A DNA stretch of 64,000 nucleotides from Streptomyces sp. DT2A-34 (GCF_030499515.1 NZ_JASTWJ010000001.1:4940001-5004000); one strand, 5' to 3'. Shown: positions 53,433 through 61,306, numbered from the stretch's first letter. Numbers and translations: made by a program. The notes: generated by a model not told the origin, from the letters alone.

Positions 53433-54767
53433 CTACCAGGCCCCAACCCTCCGCCGAGCCACCACAGCCCACACCCCCAGCACCACCAGCACCAAAGTCC
53501 CCGTTCCGATCCCGCTCACCGCGAGCACGGTCATCGCAGCGTCACCGCCACCCCCGGCCGCCCCGCCTCCCGCAGCCACCCACCGATCGCCTTCCACGAC
53601 CTGAAAGACGTCTCCGGGCTCCGGCTCCCCCGCATAGCCGGGCCCAGCCTCCGCCGCACCCCCCACCCGCAGGCGCAACGTCAGCTGGAGCGGCCCGTCG
53701 CCGTAGTTCTCGGCCACGTCGGCCGCGAGGTGCACCACGAGGTAGTAGGAACCGGCGAACCGCATGCCTTTGAACCGTTTGGGAACGGCGTACCGGTTCT
53801 CGTACGCGACCGGCGGCAGGGGACCGATCTCGACGGCCTCTTGGCTGCCGTTGTAACTGGTGCTGGCATCGTCGACGAAGCCACGTACGGGGTTGTAGAG
53901 CGAGAGGTTCAGCGCACCGGCCACGTAGCCGTCGCGGCCGTTCGAACCGCCCAGTTCGGCGGTGACGGACAGCTGCCGGCCCCAGTCGAGCGGCACCTCG
54001 TAGACCAACGTCCGGCCGGGCTCGATGCCGGAGTTCCAGACGCCCTGCCCCACGGGTGCCGCCGAGGCGAATCCGGAGCCGCCGGCGCGGCGCACGCCCT
54101 CGCCGGTGACGGGCTCTGGTGAGGTGGAGTTCCAGGCTTCGGGGGAGCTCGTGGCTCCGGCCTGTTTCAGGGCCGGCTCAGCGGTGGCGAAGAGCTCCAG
54201 GTCCCAGGTGTCCTGGGCGGAAACCGCCGTACCGATGCGCTCGACGAGCACGTAATAGGTACCCGCGCCCTCGCAGCGAGGCCGCTTGGAGGAGACCTCG
54301 CGTGCGGCCCACGCCGCGATCGGGCGTGGTGTGTGGACGACGCCGAAGGTCTTGGTGCCGGAGGAGCAGTCGCGGCCGTCCGCGTTCTGCACGGACACCT
54401 TGATGCCGTCGCCCGCGGCGACGGAGGTGCCGGGGGCGGGGATGGCCGTCGCGGAGACGTACGCGTCGGAGGTGGCGTCGAGGTCGAGGCGGTAGTAGCT
54501 CTTCGCGCCGCTCGGCAGGGAGCTCTTGTACGTCGTGCCGGGCACAAGGGGTGCGGCGTCCGCGGCGTCCGTCGCGCCGGCGACGGGGCGGGCGTCCGGA
54601 GCGATGGCGTAAGGGCTCGGCGTTCCGGCCGCGAGGGCGGGCCGGCCCGGCAGGGCGGCCGTCGTACACAGCAGCAGTGCGGCTACGACAGCCGTACGCG
54701 CGCGTGCCGAGCGATGTCCGTGCCTCATCCCCGCGCGACGCCACCGCGCCGTACGCCGCCGCCCCAT
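53433..54767 (-). CDS. Secreted protein with C-terminal membrane anchor
   Basis: About 444 residues from ATG 54767 (GAGGAG nine bases upstream). A basic N-terminus and signal helix (TAVVAALLLCTTAALPGRPALA) precede two beta-rich segments with the pattern SYYRLDLDATSDAYVSATA and TLVYEVPLDWGRQLSVTAEL, which look like repeated pre-peptidase-like beta domains. A helix near the end (MTVLAVSGIGTGTLVLVVLGVWAVV) and ARRRVGAW form a stop-transfer tail. No catalytic motif is recognised. It converges with the kinase gene, 102 bp away; a functional link is only suggested by position. Confidence 0.8.
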   Translation of the reverse strand: MGRRRTARWRRAGMRHGHRSARARTAVVAALLLCTTAALPGRPALAAGTPSPYAIAPDARPVAGATDAADAAPLVPGTTYKSSLPSGAKSYYRLDLDATSDAYVSATAIPAPGTSVAAGDGIKVSVQNADGRDCSSGTKTFGVVHTPRPIAAWAAREVSSKRPRCEGAGTYYVLVERIGTAVSAQDTWDLELFATAEPALKQAGATSSPEAWNSTSPEPVTGEGVRRAGGSGFASAAPVGQGVWNSGIEPGRTLVYEVPLDWGRQLSVTAELGGSNGRDGYVAGALNLSLYNPVRGFVDDASTSYNGSQEAVEIGPLPPVAYENRYAVPKRFKGMRFAGSYYLVVHLAADVAENYGDGPLQLTLRLRVGGAAEAGPGYAGEPEPGDVFQVVEGDRWVAAGGGAAGGGGDAAMTVLAVSGIGTGTLVLVVLGVWAVVARRRVGAW

Positions 54768-55032
54768 CACGCGCCGCTCCTCGTCGTCACCGGACCATCG
54801 ACCGTCGCCCATCCTGCCCAGCCCGGCCGCTCGTCACCCGCGCAATCCGTACGACCGTCCGAAACGCCCGGCTCTAGGACCTCCGCGCCGCTCCCGCAAC
54901 TCGAAGCCACGGCACTCCGCGACACGACAAGGGACGGCGCGAACCCGGCGCGAACGCGGCGAGCTCTCGGCGAGCACACAAAACCCCGACCGCGAGGGCG
55001 GCCGGGGTCTGTTCAGATTCCGCTGTGGTGAC

Positions 55033-55161
55033 TCACGAACCCGTGGGCACGGAGTCAGTCGCCTCCGTCCACAGATCCTGCTCGGCGCGATCCGCCTGGA
55101 TCTGGCGGTACACGAGGAGCCCGCCGATGGCGGCCAGTGCGACCAGGAGAAGCTTCTTCAC
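55033..55161 (-). CDS. DLW-39 family small protein
   Basis: A 42-residue product beginning VKKLLLVALAAIGGLLVYR, a signal-like helix, and containing the AEQDLWTEATD segment that names the DLW-39 family. The family is conserved in actinobacteria close to gyrA and tRNA-Ile/tRNA-Ala, and nothing is known of its action. GTG 55161 is the start that gives family length; GAGG lies eight to ten bases upstream. Confidence 0.88.
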   Translation of the reverse strand: MKKLLLVALAAIGGLLVYRQIQADRAEQDLWTEATDSVPTGS

Positions 55162-55206
55162 CGCGCGACCTCGTCTTTCCTTGACGTAGGGGACCTCTGG
55201 CGCCCG

Positions 55207-55236
55207 ACTATACACACCGACCGATATCGATCGGTG
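55207..55236 (-). promoter_or_regulatory. Promoter with overlapping palindrome for the DLW-39 gene
   Basis: TATAGT on the minus strand (55207-55212) is a good -10 element 45 bp before the start. An almost perfect 22-bp palindrome (55215-55236, core CGATATCG between CACCGA and TCGGTG) covers the spacer and -35 region and may be an operator. Nothing else is seen in the gap 55162-55497. Confidence 0.5.
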
Positions 55237-55497
55237 ACCTGCGCCGGGGCTCAACTGCCGTCCGGTACAGCGCAGTAGAAGCGGACGACGGCGCTGTGAT
55301 CGGAGAGTGATGACGCCTCGACAGATGGTGACTTTGCTCCCCTTCCTTCACTTCCGGCACTTTTCAGGTCTGATGCGCCCATTCGTGTGGTGTTCATCTG
55401 AAGATCGGCGCTTCATGGGCGTCGGTCCATGACTTCTCGGCCCCCATACACATCATGAGGAAAGTACGCAAATCGCCCAACCCGAAAGTGAGGGGCC

Positions 55498-55872
55498 ATG
55501 GCCCGGAACAAGGTCATGAACCTGTGGACCACCATCGTCACTGCCTTCCTCGCGCTCTGCACGGCGCTCGGATTCGTCACGACGACCGCCGCCGCGGCCG
55601 CACCGCACAAGGAGGCGGCGCGCAAGAGCGACAGCGAGCGTGACACCAGCACCCAGCTGACAGTGCCGGCGATGCCCCAGTGGGCTTGGTCCTACGCCAG
55701 AGCACTGCCCCCCACTATGAAGCAGCGCATCCGCGCCGAGGCGCACGGCAAGACCCCCAGCTGCCGCCACCGTCCGCTCACGGACACCGAAGCGGCCCCT
55801 CCCACCTCGGCCGTCGGCGCCTGCGACTCCGCCGCGCCCCCGGCCCAGCCCCTGGTCCCGCACCAGCGCTGA
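55498..55872 (+). CDS. Small secreted protein
   Basis: A 124-residue product with a signal peptide (LWTTIVTAFLALCTALGFVTTTAAAAA) and a mature part with MPQWAWSYARALPPTMKQRIRAEAHGK and two Cys (SCRH, GACD) that could form a disulfide. I cannot name the family with certainty. GAGGGG is very close to ATG 55498, so ATG 55516 may be the true start. It faces the AAA ATPase gene. Confidence 0.7.
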   Translation: MARNKVMNLWTTIVTAFLALCTALGFVTTTAAAAAPHKEAARKSDSERDTSTQLTVPAMPQWAWSYARALPPTMKQRIRAEAHGKTPSCRHRPLTDTEAAPPTSAVGACDSAAPPAQPLVPHQR

Positions 55873-55963
55873 GCCCACGGCTCGCCCCGAGCCGTAACCG
55901 CGTAATCCCATTGTCCAGACCGCACCGCCACGGCGAGCTTGCGTACACAGCACCGCACACAGT

Positions 55964-56025
55964 CAGTACCGCTCAAGCACAGCACCGCTCAAGCACAGCA
56001 CCGCTCATACACAGCACCGCTCAGG
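55964..56025. repeat. 16-bp tandem repeat, four copies
   Basis: CAGCACCGCTCAAGCA-type units begin at 55964, 55980, 55996 and 56012 with one or two changes each. The array lies between the convergent secreted-protein and AAA ATPase genes. Confidence 0.75.
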
Positions 56026-56047
56026 ACGCCGGCCCCTACGACGTACC

Positions 56048-56791
56048 TCATCCCCCTTCGACGATGTGCCGGAGATAGGCCCAAGGGTCGTTGAGGTAAC
56101 GCCGCCAGTGGTCGACGAGTTCCAGTTCCCGCCAGTCGGCGGGACGCATTCCGTGGTCGCCCACCTCGATGATCTCGGCGCCGGGCAGCGCCGTCAGCAC
56201 GGGTGAGTGCGTGGCGCAGATGATCTGCGCGCCGGAACGCCCCAGTTCATGCAGCAGCCCGACGAGTTGAAGACAAGAAGCGAAGGACAGCGCGGCCTCG
56301 GGCTCGTCCAGGACGTACAGCCCCAGCTCCTGGAACCGCTCTCGGAAGGCCATCAGAAAGCCTTCGCCGTGGCTCATCTCGTCCGCGGCCCCGGACAGCC
56401 GCCCCGTCTCCTGCTCCCGGCCCAGCGCTTCGAGCGCGGTCTCCGCCCGCAGGAAGAAGCCTCTACGGCGTGTACGCGGCCCGCGCAGCATGCGGCGGCC
56501 GGCCGCCGTCGCCTCGAACCGTATCCGCCCGCCCAACGCCGACGGCTCACGCCCACTGGCGTATCGGTAGCCCGCGGATCCGCCCCAGGAGTCCAGGCCG
56601 AACCCCTCCGCCAGCGCCTCGACGAGCGTCGACTTGCCCGAGCCGTTCTCCCCCACCAGGAACGTGACCGGCGCGGTGAACTTCAGGCCGTCGTCGAGCA
56701 GCTGCCGCACGCACGGCACCGACCACGGCCACTGGCTCTCCTCGCCCAGCTCGCCCTCGGCAACATGCGCGTATGCCCGTTCGACGATCAT
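56048..56791 (-). CDS. AAA-family (ABC/SMC-like) ATPase
   Basis: A 247-residue ATPase. Walker A GENGSGKST is at 47-55, an ABC-like signature MSHGEGF near 157, Walker B LYVLDEPEAAL near 176 and an H-loop ATHSP near 212. The protein has no long coiled coil, unlike SMC or RecF, and no transporter partner is nearby. Such solitary ATPases may act in DNA transactions or nucleotide-gated signalling; the role is unknown. Confidence 0.88.
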   Translation of the reverse strand: MIVERAYAHVAEGELGEESQWPWSVPCVRQLLDDGLKFTAPVTFLVGENGSGKSTLVEALAEGFGLDSWGGSAGYRYASGREPSALGGRIRFEATAAGRRMLRGPRTRRRGFFLRAETALEALGREQETGRLSGAADEMSHGEGFLMAFRERFQELGLYVLDEPEAALSFASCLQLVGLLHELGRSGAQIICATHSPVLTALPGAEIIEVGDHGMRPADWRELELVDHWRRYLNDPWAYLRHIVEGG

Positions 56792-56831
56792 GCCGCCAGG
56801 CTCTCATCCGGCACTGACAATCGTGCGTGCG

Positions 56832-56866
56832 AAGGACCCCCAGTCCGTGTGGACTGGGGGCCTTTT
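56832..56866 (+). terminator. Hairpin with T-tract, upstream of the AAA ATPase gene
   Basis: CCCCCAGTCC (56837-56846) pairs with GGACTGGGGG (56851-56860) and CCTTTTC follows on the plus strand. Between it and 57242 I see no supported gene. Confidence 0.6.
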
Positions 56867-57242
56867 CACTGGTGAGGCCAACAACAGCCAGCCACAACGG
56901 CGGGTTCGTCGGCCGGTCAGGCGCGCGTATGCCTCGCTGCACCCCCACCGGCCTCGGCCTCGGCCTCGCTACCGGCTTGCGCCGTCGACCAGAGCAGAGG
57001 CGGCCAGAGCAGAGGCGGGGAGGCAGACCCGTGCGCGTGGACTCCATCACCTTGCGGGGTACCAGAACGCGGGCGGCGCCCGAAAGGGCAGGACTGGCCG
57101 GGCGAGGCGATCGGGTCCCCACCCGACGGTGGGTCAGGAACGACCGTCTCAACCACGCCGGATGGAGGACCCGCTAATCGGCTGACCGCAGCCGTTCACC
57201 GCCGTTGGTGTCAACTGGTGGTGTCAGCTGTTGATGTCAAAA

Positions 57243-57265
57243 ACCCCCGGACCGATGGTCCGGGG
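57243..57265 (-). terminator. tRNA-Ile terminator
   Basis: CCCCCGGACC (57243-57252) pairs with 57256-57265 around GAT. On the minus strand the stem is followed by TTTTT, so it ends transcripts coming from the tRNA-Ile side. It now follows only the 3' fragment of that tRNA. Confidence 0.8.
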
Positions 57266-57274
57266 GTCTTCTGG

Positions 57275-57321
57275 CTGGTGGGGCTAACAGGATTTGAACC
57301 TGTGGCCTCATCCTTATCAGG
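57275..57321 (-). other. att site: 3' part of tRNA-Ile(GAT)
   Basis: Read on the minus strand, about 47 bases match tRNA-Ile from the anticodon loop (CCTGATAA, anticodon GAT) through GGATGAGG, the T arm ACAGGTTCAAATCCTGT and the acceptor TAGCCCC-A-CCA. The 5' half (acceptor 5' strand, D arm, 5' side of the anticodon stem) is absent and replaced by unrelated DNA. This is the structure left at one end of an element that integrated into the 3' end of the tRNA gene. Confidence 0.85.
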
Positions 57322-57500
57322 TCGATCACGGCGAGCTGACGGTACCGGCTCACGAGCTCCCGGCCTCGGATGCGCTTCCGCTGAGAGCCGGGTCTGACCG
57401 CTCGCGTCCGGGTCTGTTGGTGTCAGCCACTGGTGTCAGATGCTAGGGCTCCCCTTGACATCTGCGCCGAAGAACTGCGTTGGGAACCCGTGAAGGGTGA

Positions 57501-58448
57501 TCAAGGGTGGGGTAGTAGGTCAGCGTCCGAGCACTGGTAGCCGCTCCCATGAGGCCAGATGATCGCCTGCCCAGCAGCGTTCGCGAGCCCAATGAGGTCA
57601 GCTCGGGGCTTGCTCGGCAATAGAACGGCTTGATACTTGGCGCCCACGAAGCGGTTGTAGTCGATCAGCTGACCCAGGGCCATACGCATATTTTCCCTCG
57701 TCACGCTGCCTTTGGCCTCGATCAAAACGTCTAGGTCTGGCACGTAGAGGTCTGTGAGGAGGGGCCTAGTCTCCCCTTCTGGCAGGATGCGTTGGCGGTG
57801 CACGCGGTAGCCCTTGGTGCGCAGGTACGCGCTGAAGTCCAGCACCAGCTTGCTTTCTCGGCGCTCGGCCTCGTACGGCTCGCGGTTCGGGTCAACGAAC
57901 GTCTTCTCGGTTTCGAGCCGCTCGATGTCGATCTCGGTGACCGTCTCACCACGCTGCTCCGCGAGTAGCCGGCCCAACTTCGTGCCAGGGTGCTTGGCTG
58001 GGATGTCCAAGGGGTGAAGCTTGAAGACAATGACCTTGCGCAGCGGGCCGTCTCCCGTCTCCGGCGCGTCTGCTTCGTACCATCCCGCGACGGCAAAACG
58101 GCCGAGGTAGGTCACGTTGCCGCGGGCGCCCTGGAAGACGCGCAGGGCTCGCCCCTCGGCCTCATGGTTCAGGATGCTGGCGTTTCCGGAGAGCATCCGC
58201 TGGTCTCCGTACTGCCCTTCCCCGCTGTAGTGGAAGAGCCCATCGGGCATCCAGCCGTCGTAATACCCATGCTTCTCGCCAGCGATCGGATCCGTAAAGA
58301 TCATCACGTTCGGCGTCTTCGCCGAGGGTCCGATGCCGCCCTGCGTCCGTCCGCCGTACTTGACGTGCAGTTGCTTGCGCTCGATCACAGCACCTGGTTC
58401 GAGATCCCACTCGATGGCCTCGTGCTCCGCGGAGCTCACCTCCGTCAC
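57501..58448 (-). CDS. Putative modification-dependent restriction endonuclease (SRA-like + PD-(D/E)XK)
   Basis: A 315-residue protein. Residues 15-120 look like the SRA-type module of ScoMcrA-like enzymes (GAVIERKQLHVKYGG, IFTDPIAGEKHGYYDGW, GEGQYGDQRMLSGN, FQGARGNVTYLG), which reads modified DNA bases. Residues 200-300 form a PD-(D/E)XK nuclease: D238, E244-A-K246 (PDLDVLIEAKG) and Q260xxxY264. So it would cut modified foreign DNA; the specific modification is not known. GAGGAGG precedes GTG 58448 by nine bases. It is the first gene inside the element and reads toward the att site. Confidence 0.75.
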   Translation of the reverse strand: MTEVSSAEHEAIEWDLEPGAVIERKQLHVKYGGRTQGGIGPSAKTPNVMIFTDPIAGEKHGYYDGWMPDGLFHYSGEGQYGDQRMLSGNASILNHEAEGRALRVFQGARGNVTYLGRFAVAGWYEADAPETGDGPLRKVIVFKLHPLDIPAKHPGTKLGRLLAEQRGETVTEIDIERLETEKTFVDPNREPYEAERRESKLVLDFSAYLRTKGYRVHRQRILPEGETRPLLTDLYVPDLDVLIEAKGSVTRENMRMALGQLIDYNRFVGAKYQAVLLPSKPRADLIGLANAAGQAIIWPHGSGYQCSDADLLPHP

Positions 58449-58494
58449 GGTTGCTCGCCTCCTCAGTCCAGCCGCGTCTACTACGGCTCGTCGT

Positions 58495-58522
58495 ACTGTA
58501 CGCTGTCCGGGACGGATGTGAA
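58495..58522 (-). promoter_or_regulatory. Candidate promoter of the restriction gene
   Basis: On the minus strand TTCACA (58517-58522) and TACAGT (58495-58500) are 16 bases apart, with the start codon 46 bp downstream. A 9-bp inverted repeat (GAATCGGAT at 58533-58541 and ATCCGATTC at 58555-58563) lies just upstream and may bind a regulator. The rest of 58449-58783 is A+T-rich and shows no gene. Confidence 0.45.
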
Positions 58523-58783
58523 TCAGACACAGGAATCGGATGCGTGATTTCGGTATCCGATTCGGACAGGGCGTGCCACGACGACGAACCTGTGACGAGC
58601 TTTGGAAGGAATGAATTGATCTGCGCGGCTTGCTAATTCGCTCTACTAATTACGCTCCGTGGAGCATTAGAAGCGGCAGGTAAGCTGTCGCCATCTGACT
58701 TCTCACCGATCCCTGCTCTTGACCTGCACATGGTCGAGGGGGCCCAGGTTCGCCGGGTCCCACCACTCAGGTGAGGAGAAGAG

Positions 58784-58921
58784 ATGGAGAAGCGAGAGCC
58801 TGAGGAGCAGGAAGAGAAGTCTGATCGCGGCCCGGACCCACGGTGGTTCCGGCTCCTGATCGCTACTCTGACCGCTGCGGCGGCTATCGCAGCCTGTGTG
58901 GAGCAGCTGGCGCGGCTCTAG
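58784..58921 (+). CDS. 45-residue single-helix membrane peptide
   Basis: A short gene with a good ribosome binding site (GAGGAGAAG) right before ATG 58784. The product is highly charged at first (MEKREPEEQEEKSDRG) and then has one helix (RLLIATLTAAAAIAACVEQL). The stop codon lies inside a perfect palindrome (CGCGGCTCTAGAGCCGCG, 58911-58928). Small anchors of this shape occur in mobile elements; I do not know its function. Confidence 0.55.
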   Translation: MEKREPEEQEEKSDRGPDPRWFRLLIATLTAAAAIAACVEQLARL

Positions 58922-58962
58922 AGCCGCGAGTTGAAGTGGTGCCGGGCGATGGTGGACCGCAA

Positions 58963-59005
58963 CGAAGCGGGTCCGACCGTCTGATACTCGGCCGGACCCG
59001 CTTCG
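58963..59005. terminator. Hairpin after the small membrane peptide gene
   Basis: CGAAGCGGGTCCG at 58963-58975 pairs perfectly with 58993-59005 across a 17-base loop. Confidence 0.65.
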
Positions 59006-59086
59006 ATTACTCCACGCACGAGCCCGGTCCTGGTCGGCAAACCTGGGCCGGGCCTCCGTGCTGGAGAGCCTAGGTGCGCTGCGGGC

Positions 59087-59125
59087 TTGCAATCCGAAGT
59101 TGCAACCCGAGATTGCAATGTCAAC
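59087..59125. repeat. 13-bp iterated TTGCAA motif, three copies
   Basis: TTGCAA occurs at 59087, 59100 and 59113 with units TTGCAATCCGAAG, TTGCAACCCGAGA and TTGCAATGTCAAC. The exact 13-bp spacing on one strand, next to an A+T-rich stretch (CTATATCT), suggests an iteron or a multi-copy operator. Confidence 0.6.
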
Positions 59126-59235
59126 CCACTATATCTGTCTTGCCTCCAGTTACCCCTAGATGGTTCTGGATGCCGTTAGCGGCTTCATCGCGGTACGTCG
59201 CGCTACGGGCTTCAGCAACCCACCACTCTCCCCAG

Positions 59236-59385
59236 CTCCCATCCCGTACGCCGTCGACCCACACACCGTGGAGCAGGCGTGGTTCATGGCGTCCAGGTGG
59301 AGCGCGCCACTGTACGAACGACCTGGACGCCATGGGCCGCGCCTGCTCGGCTCTGCCTGGGTCGATGGCGTACGGGATGGGAGCC
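59236..59385. repeat. Large imperfect inverted repeat, 64-bp arms, 22-bp loop
   Basis: The arms 59236-59299 and 59322-59385 pair at roughly 80% of positions, with perfect runs at both ends (GCTCCCATCCCGTACGCC outside, CATGGCGTCCAGGT at the loop). Short frames on both strands here are mirror images of each other and are not genes. With the iterated motif and a GGAGCGG-rich stretch (59490-59640) it fills the 819-bp gap 58922-59740. A replication or transfer origin, or a structured RNA, is possible. Confidence 0.75.
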
Positions 59386-59740
59386 TCCCGCGCACGCCAC
59401 TATGGACCCGCGGTCGGGAACGGCGCCCCCTCCATCCCGGTGCCGGCCGATCCCCCGCCGGAGGCACTGTTCTAACCCGCGGGCGTTATGTGCGGTGATC
59501 GACTCATGGCTACCGGCCCTATCCACGTGTGGGCGCGCGTCGGCGCAGCGCGGGCGGAGCGGGCCGAAGGCAGGAGCGGCGCCCGGAGCGGAGCCGGGAA
59601 GCGCGCCCGGCGGAGCGGAGCGCAGCCGGGTGCCTTGATGAGGTAGAGAAACCTGTAACAGCTCATGGCCTGTCCGGGCCTGGGCAGAGAAGCCGTCTCC
59701 GTGGTGATCTGGCAGTTCAGTCACACGCGAGGGGGCAGGT

Positions 59741-60358
59741 GTGCAGCCGTTGGCAGATGACTTGGCACGTAATCGGCCCGGCGACGCGGTGCGCCGCAAG
59801 ATCCGGGAGTTGCAGCCGAACCCTCTGCTGAGACTGGTCGATCGGTGGCGGCCCGATACGGACGTCTACAACTGGGCTGTCGGCCTCCGTGGTGAACTGC
59901 TCACCGCCCGGCGACTGAGCAGGCTCCGTGGCCATGGATGGTTCACCCTTCACGCTGTCCAGTGGGTGACCGGCACGGACATCGATCACCTCACCATCGG
60001 GCCAGCCGGCGTCTTCTCCATCAACTCCAAGCGGCACCGGGGAAAGACGGTCTGGTACGGAGACAGGGCCATCACTGTGAACGGCACTCCTACCCGCCAC
60101 ATCGCGGCCAGTCAGTCCGAAGCGCGTCGAGTCTCCCGCACCCTGTCCGAACACTGCGGATTCGATGTGCCAGTCCGCCCCGTGATCTCTGTCGTGCACG
60201 CGGGGAAGCTCACCGTCAAGAGCGCCAATCCGCCGGTGCTCGTCCTCGCTGTCGATCAACTCGACCGAGTTCTGTCCGGGCTGACACCGACGCTGTCAGC
60301 CGACCAGGTGTCCCACATCTACGGAGTCGCACGGCGGGCTCAAATCTGGTCTGGCTGA
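59741..60358 (+). CDS. NERD-domain protein
   Basis: A 205-residue protein with a nuclease-related domain over about 45-170: GLRGELLTARRL, TGTDIDHLTIGPAGVFSINSK with acidic D80/D82 and the N-S-K at 95-97 in place of the usual E/QxK. The first 40 residues are a charged helix. NERD proteins are common cargo of actinobacterial elements; a DNA-processing or defence role is guessed from the fold. GAGGGGG lies before GTG 59741. Its end touches the convergent GntR gene without a gap. Confidence 0.8.
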   Translation: MQPLADDLARNRPGDAVRRKIRELQPNPLLRLVDRWRPDTDVYNWAVGLRGELLTARRLSRLRGHGWFTLHAVQWVTGTDIDHLTIGPAGVFSINSKRHRGKTVWYGDRAITVNGTPTRHIAASQSEARRVSRTLSEHCGFDVPVRPVISVVHAGKLTVKSANPPVLVLAVDQLDRVLSGLTPTLSADQVSHIYGVARRAQIWSG

Positions 60359-61117
60359 TCAGGCGTCGAAGTCGTACTCAAGGACGTAAGAGGCTGCGTC
60401 AAGCGTCATTTCGTTGATCTCCACGGGACGCCCCTCGTCTGCGAACGCGGTTCGGCAGATGAGTATGACCGGCGTACCTGCGGAGATGCTCAACTGTGCT
60501 GCCTCGTCCCTCGTGGGCATGCGTGAGCGGATCTCTTCGCGGAAGTGCACTGGCTTGTAGCCGAGTTCAGCAAGGCGGGCGTACGTTCCGCCGGGCCCCG
60601 TGTCCTCCTGAGTGATCGCCGACCCTGCGACCACCGCCGTGGGGAGATAGCTCGTCGCGAGAAGAACAGGCTTCCCGTCCAAGACAAACCGCCGGCGTCG
60701 GACGCAGACGGTGTCCCCTTCGCTCAGGTCCAACACCTGCCCGATCTGCTCCGGTGCGGCTTCCTCCGACACCGTCACTTGATCCACCAAAAGGGTGCGG
60801 TTCTCGATGTCGGCAGACCAGATGGACCGGCCGCTGCCCCACTGCTCCTGTGCAAGCCGCTGGATGCCTCGGCGCCTCAACGGGCGGAAGGATCGAACGA
60901 AGACGCCAGCGCCCTTGCGGGATTCGGCAACGCCCTCATCCTTGAGCACGCTCAACGCCTGGCGCGCTGTCATGCGAGCCACGCCATGCGCGGCCATCAG
61001 GTCGTTCTCCCCCGGAAGCCGATCACCAGGACCGTACTCGCCCGACTGGATCGCTTCTCGTAGAGAGTCCGCAATCCGCTGGTACTTCGGCCGACGGTCG
61101 TCGTCGGTGGTGGCCAT
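60359..61117 (-). CDS. GntR/HutC-family regulator (KorSA-like)
   Basis: A 252-residue regulator with a GntR winged helix (KYQRIADSLREAIQSGEYGPGDRLPGE ... GVARMTARQALSVL, about 11-75) and a UTRA effector domain (about 95-245). In AICEs such as pSAM2 the GntR protein KorSA represses the activator of replication and transfer. Here it is divergent from the small-protein/translocase genes, and TCTAGA palindromes fill the space between, so it very likely represses both sides. The signal that lifts repression is unknown. Confidence 0.88.
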   Translation of the reverse strand: MATTDDDRRPKYQRIADSLREAIQSGEYGPGDRLPGENDLMAAHGVARMTARQALSVLKDEGVAESRKGAGVFVRSFRPLRRRGIQRLAQEQWGSGRSIWSADIENRTLLVDQVTVSEEAAPEQIGQVLDLSEGDTVCVRRRRFVLDGKPVLLATSYLPTAVVAGSAITQEDTGPGGTYARLAELGYKPVHFREEIRSRMPTRDEAAQLSISAGTPVILICRTAFADEGRPVEINEMTLDAASYVLEYDFDA

Positions 61118-61137
61118 TCGGGAGCCCTCCTCTCTTC

Positions 61138-61265
61138 TCTAGACAGCCTAGGCCATGGGTAAGTCGCTCGCTCTGTGCGTGTATCCGCAATCCTTCGCCG
61201 ACAACATCTCTAGACATCTCCCTTGACGGCATCTCTAGAGATGTGCTCCCATGGATATGTCTAGA
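61138..61265. promoter_or_regulatory. Four TCTAGA operators for the GntR regulator
   Basis: TCTAGA is found at 61138-61143, 61209-61214, 61234-61239 and 61260-61265. The third copy is inside a perfect 14-bp palindrome CATCTCTAGAGATG (61230-61243), and the second and fourth carry CATC/ATGT-like flanks. The last three are spaced 25 and 26 bp, a little over two helix turns. Confidence 0.7.
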
Positions 61266-61306
61266 GAGGTCGCGCAAGGTGACCTCACAGAACGAGGGAT
61301 GTGCTG

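Larger units (their letters stand above)
57205..57462. repeat. Repeated GGTGTCA/GATGTCA heptamers on both sides of the att core
   Basis: TTGGTGTCA at 57205-57213, GGTGTCA at 57220-57226 and TTGATGTCA at 57231-57239 lie left of the tRNA fragment; TTGGTGTCA at 57417-57425, GGTGTCA at 57432-57438 and an inverted GATGTCAA at 57455-57462 lie right of it. They may be arm-type sites for a tyrosine integrase or excisionase. Confidence 0.5.

Noticed and set aside
56870..57200. Remnant of an integrase gene left of the att core
   Set aside because: Translated frames show no tyrosine recombinase motifs (R...HxxR...Y); only the heptamer repeats hint at an older element.
57275..57345. A complete tRNA-Ile gene
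   Set aside because: The acceptor 5' strand, D arm and 5' anticodon stem are missing; only the 3' part is present.
59121..59475. Short frames on both strands around 59.1-59.5 kb
   Set aside because: They are mirror products of the large inverted repeat (both read WVDGVRDGS-like sequence), so they are not taken as genes.
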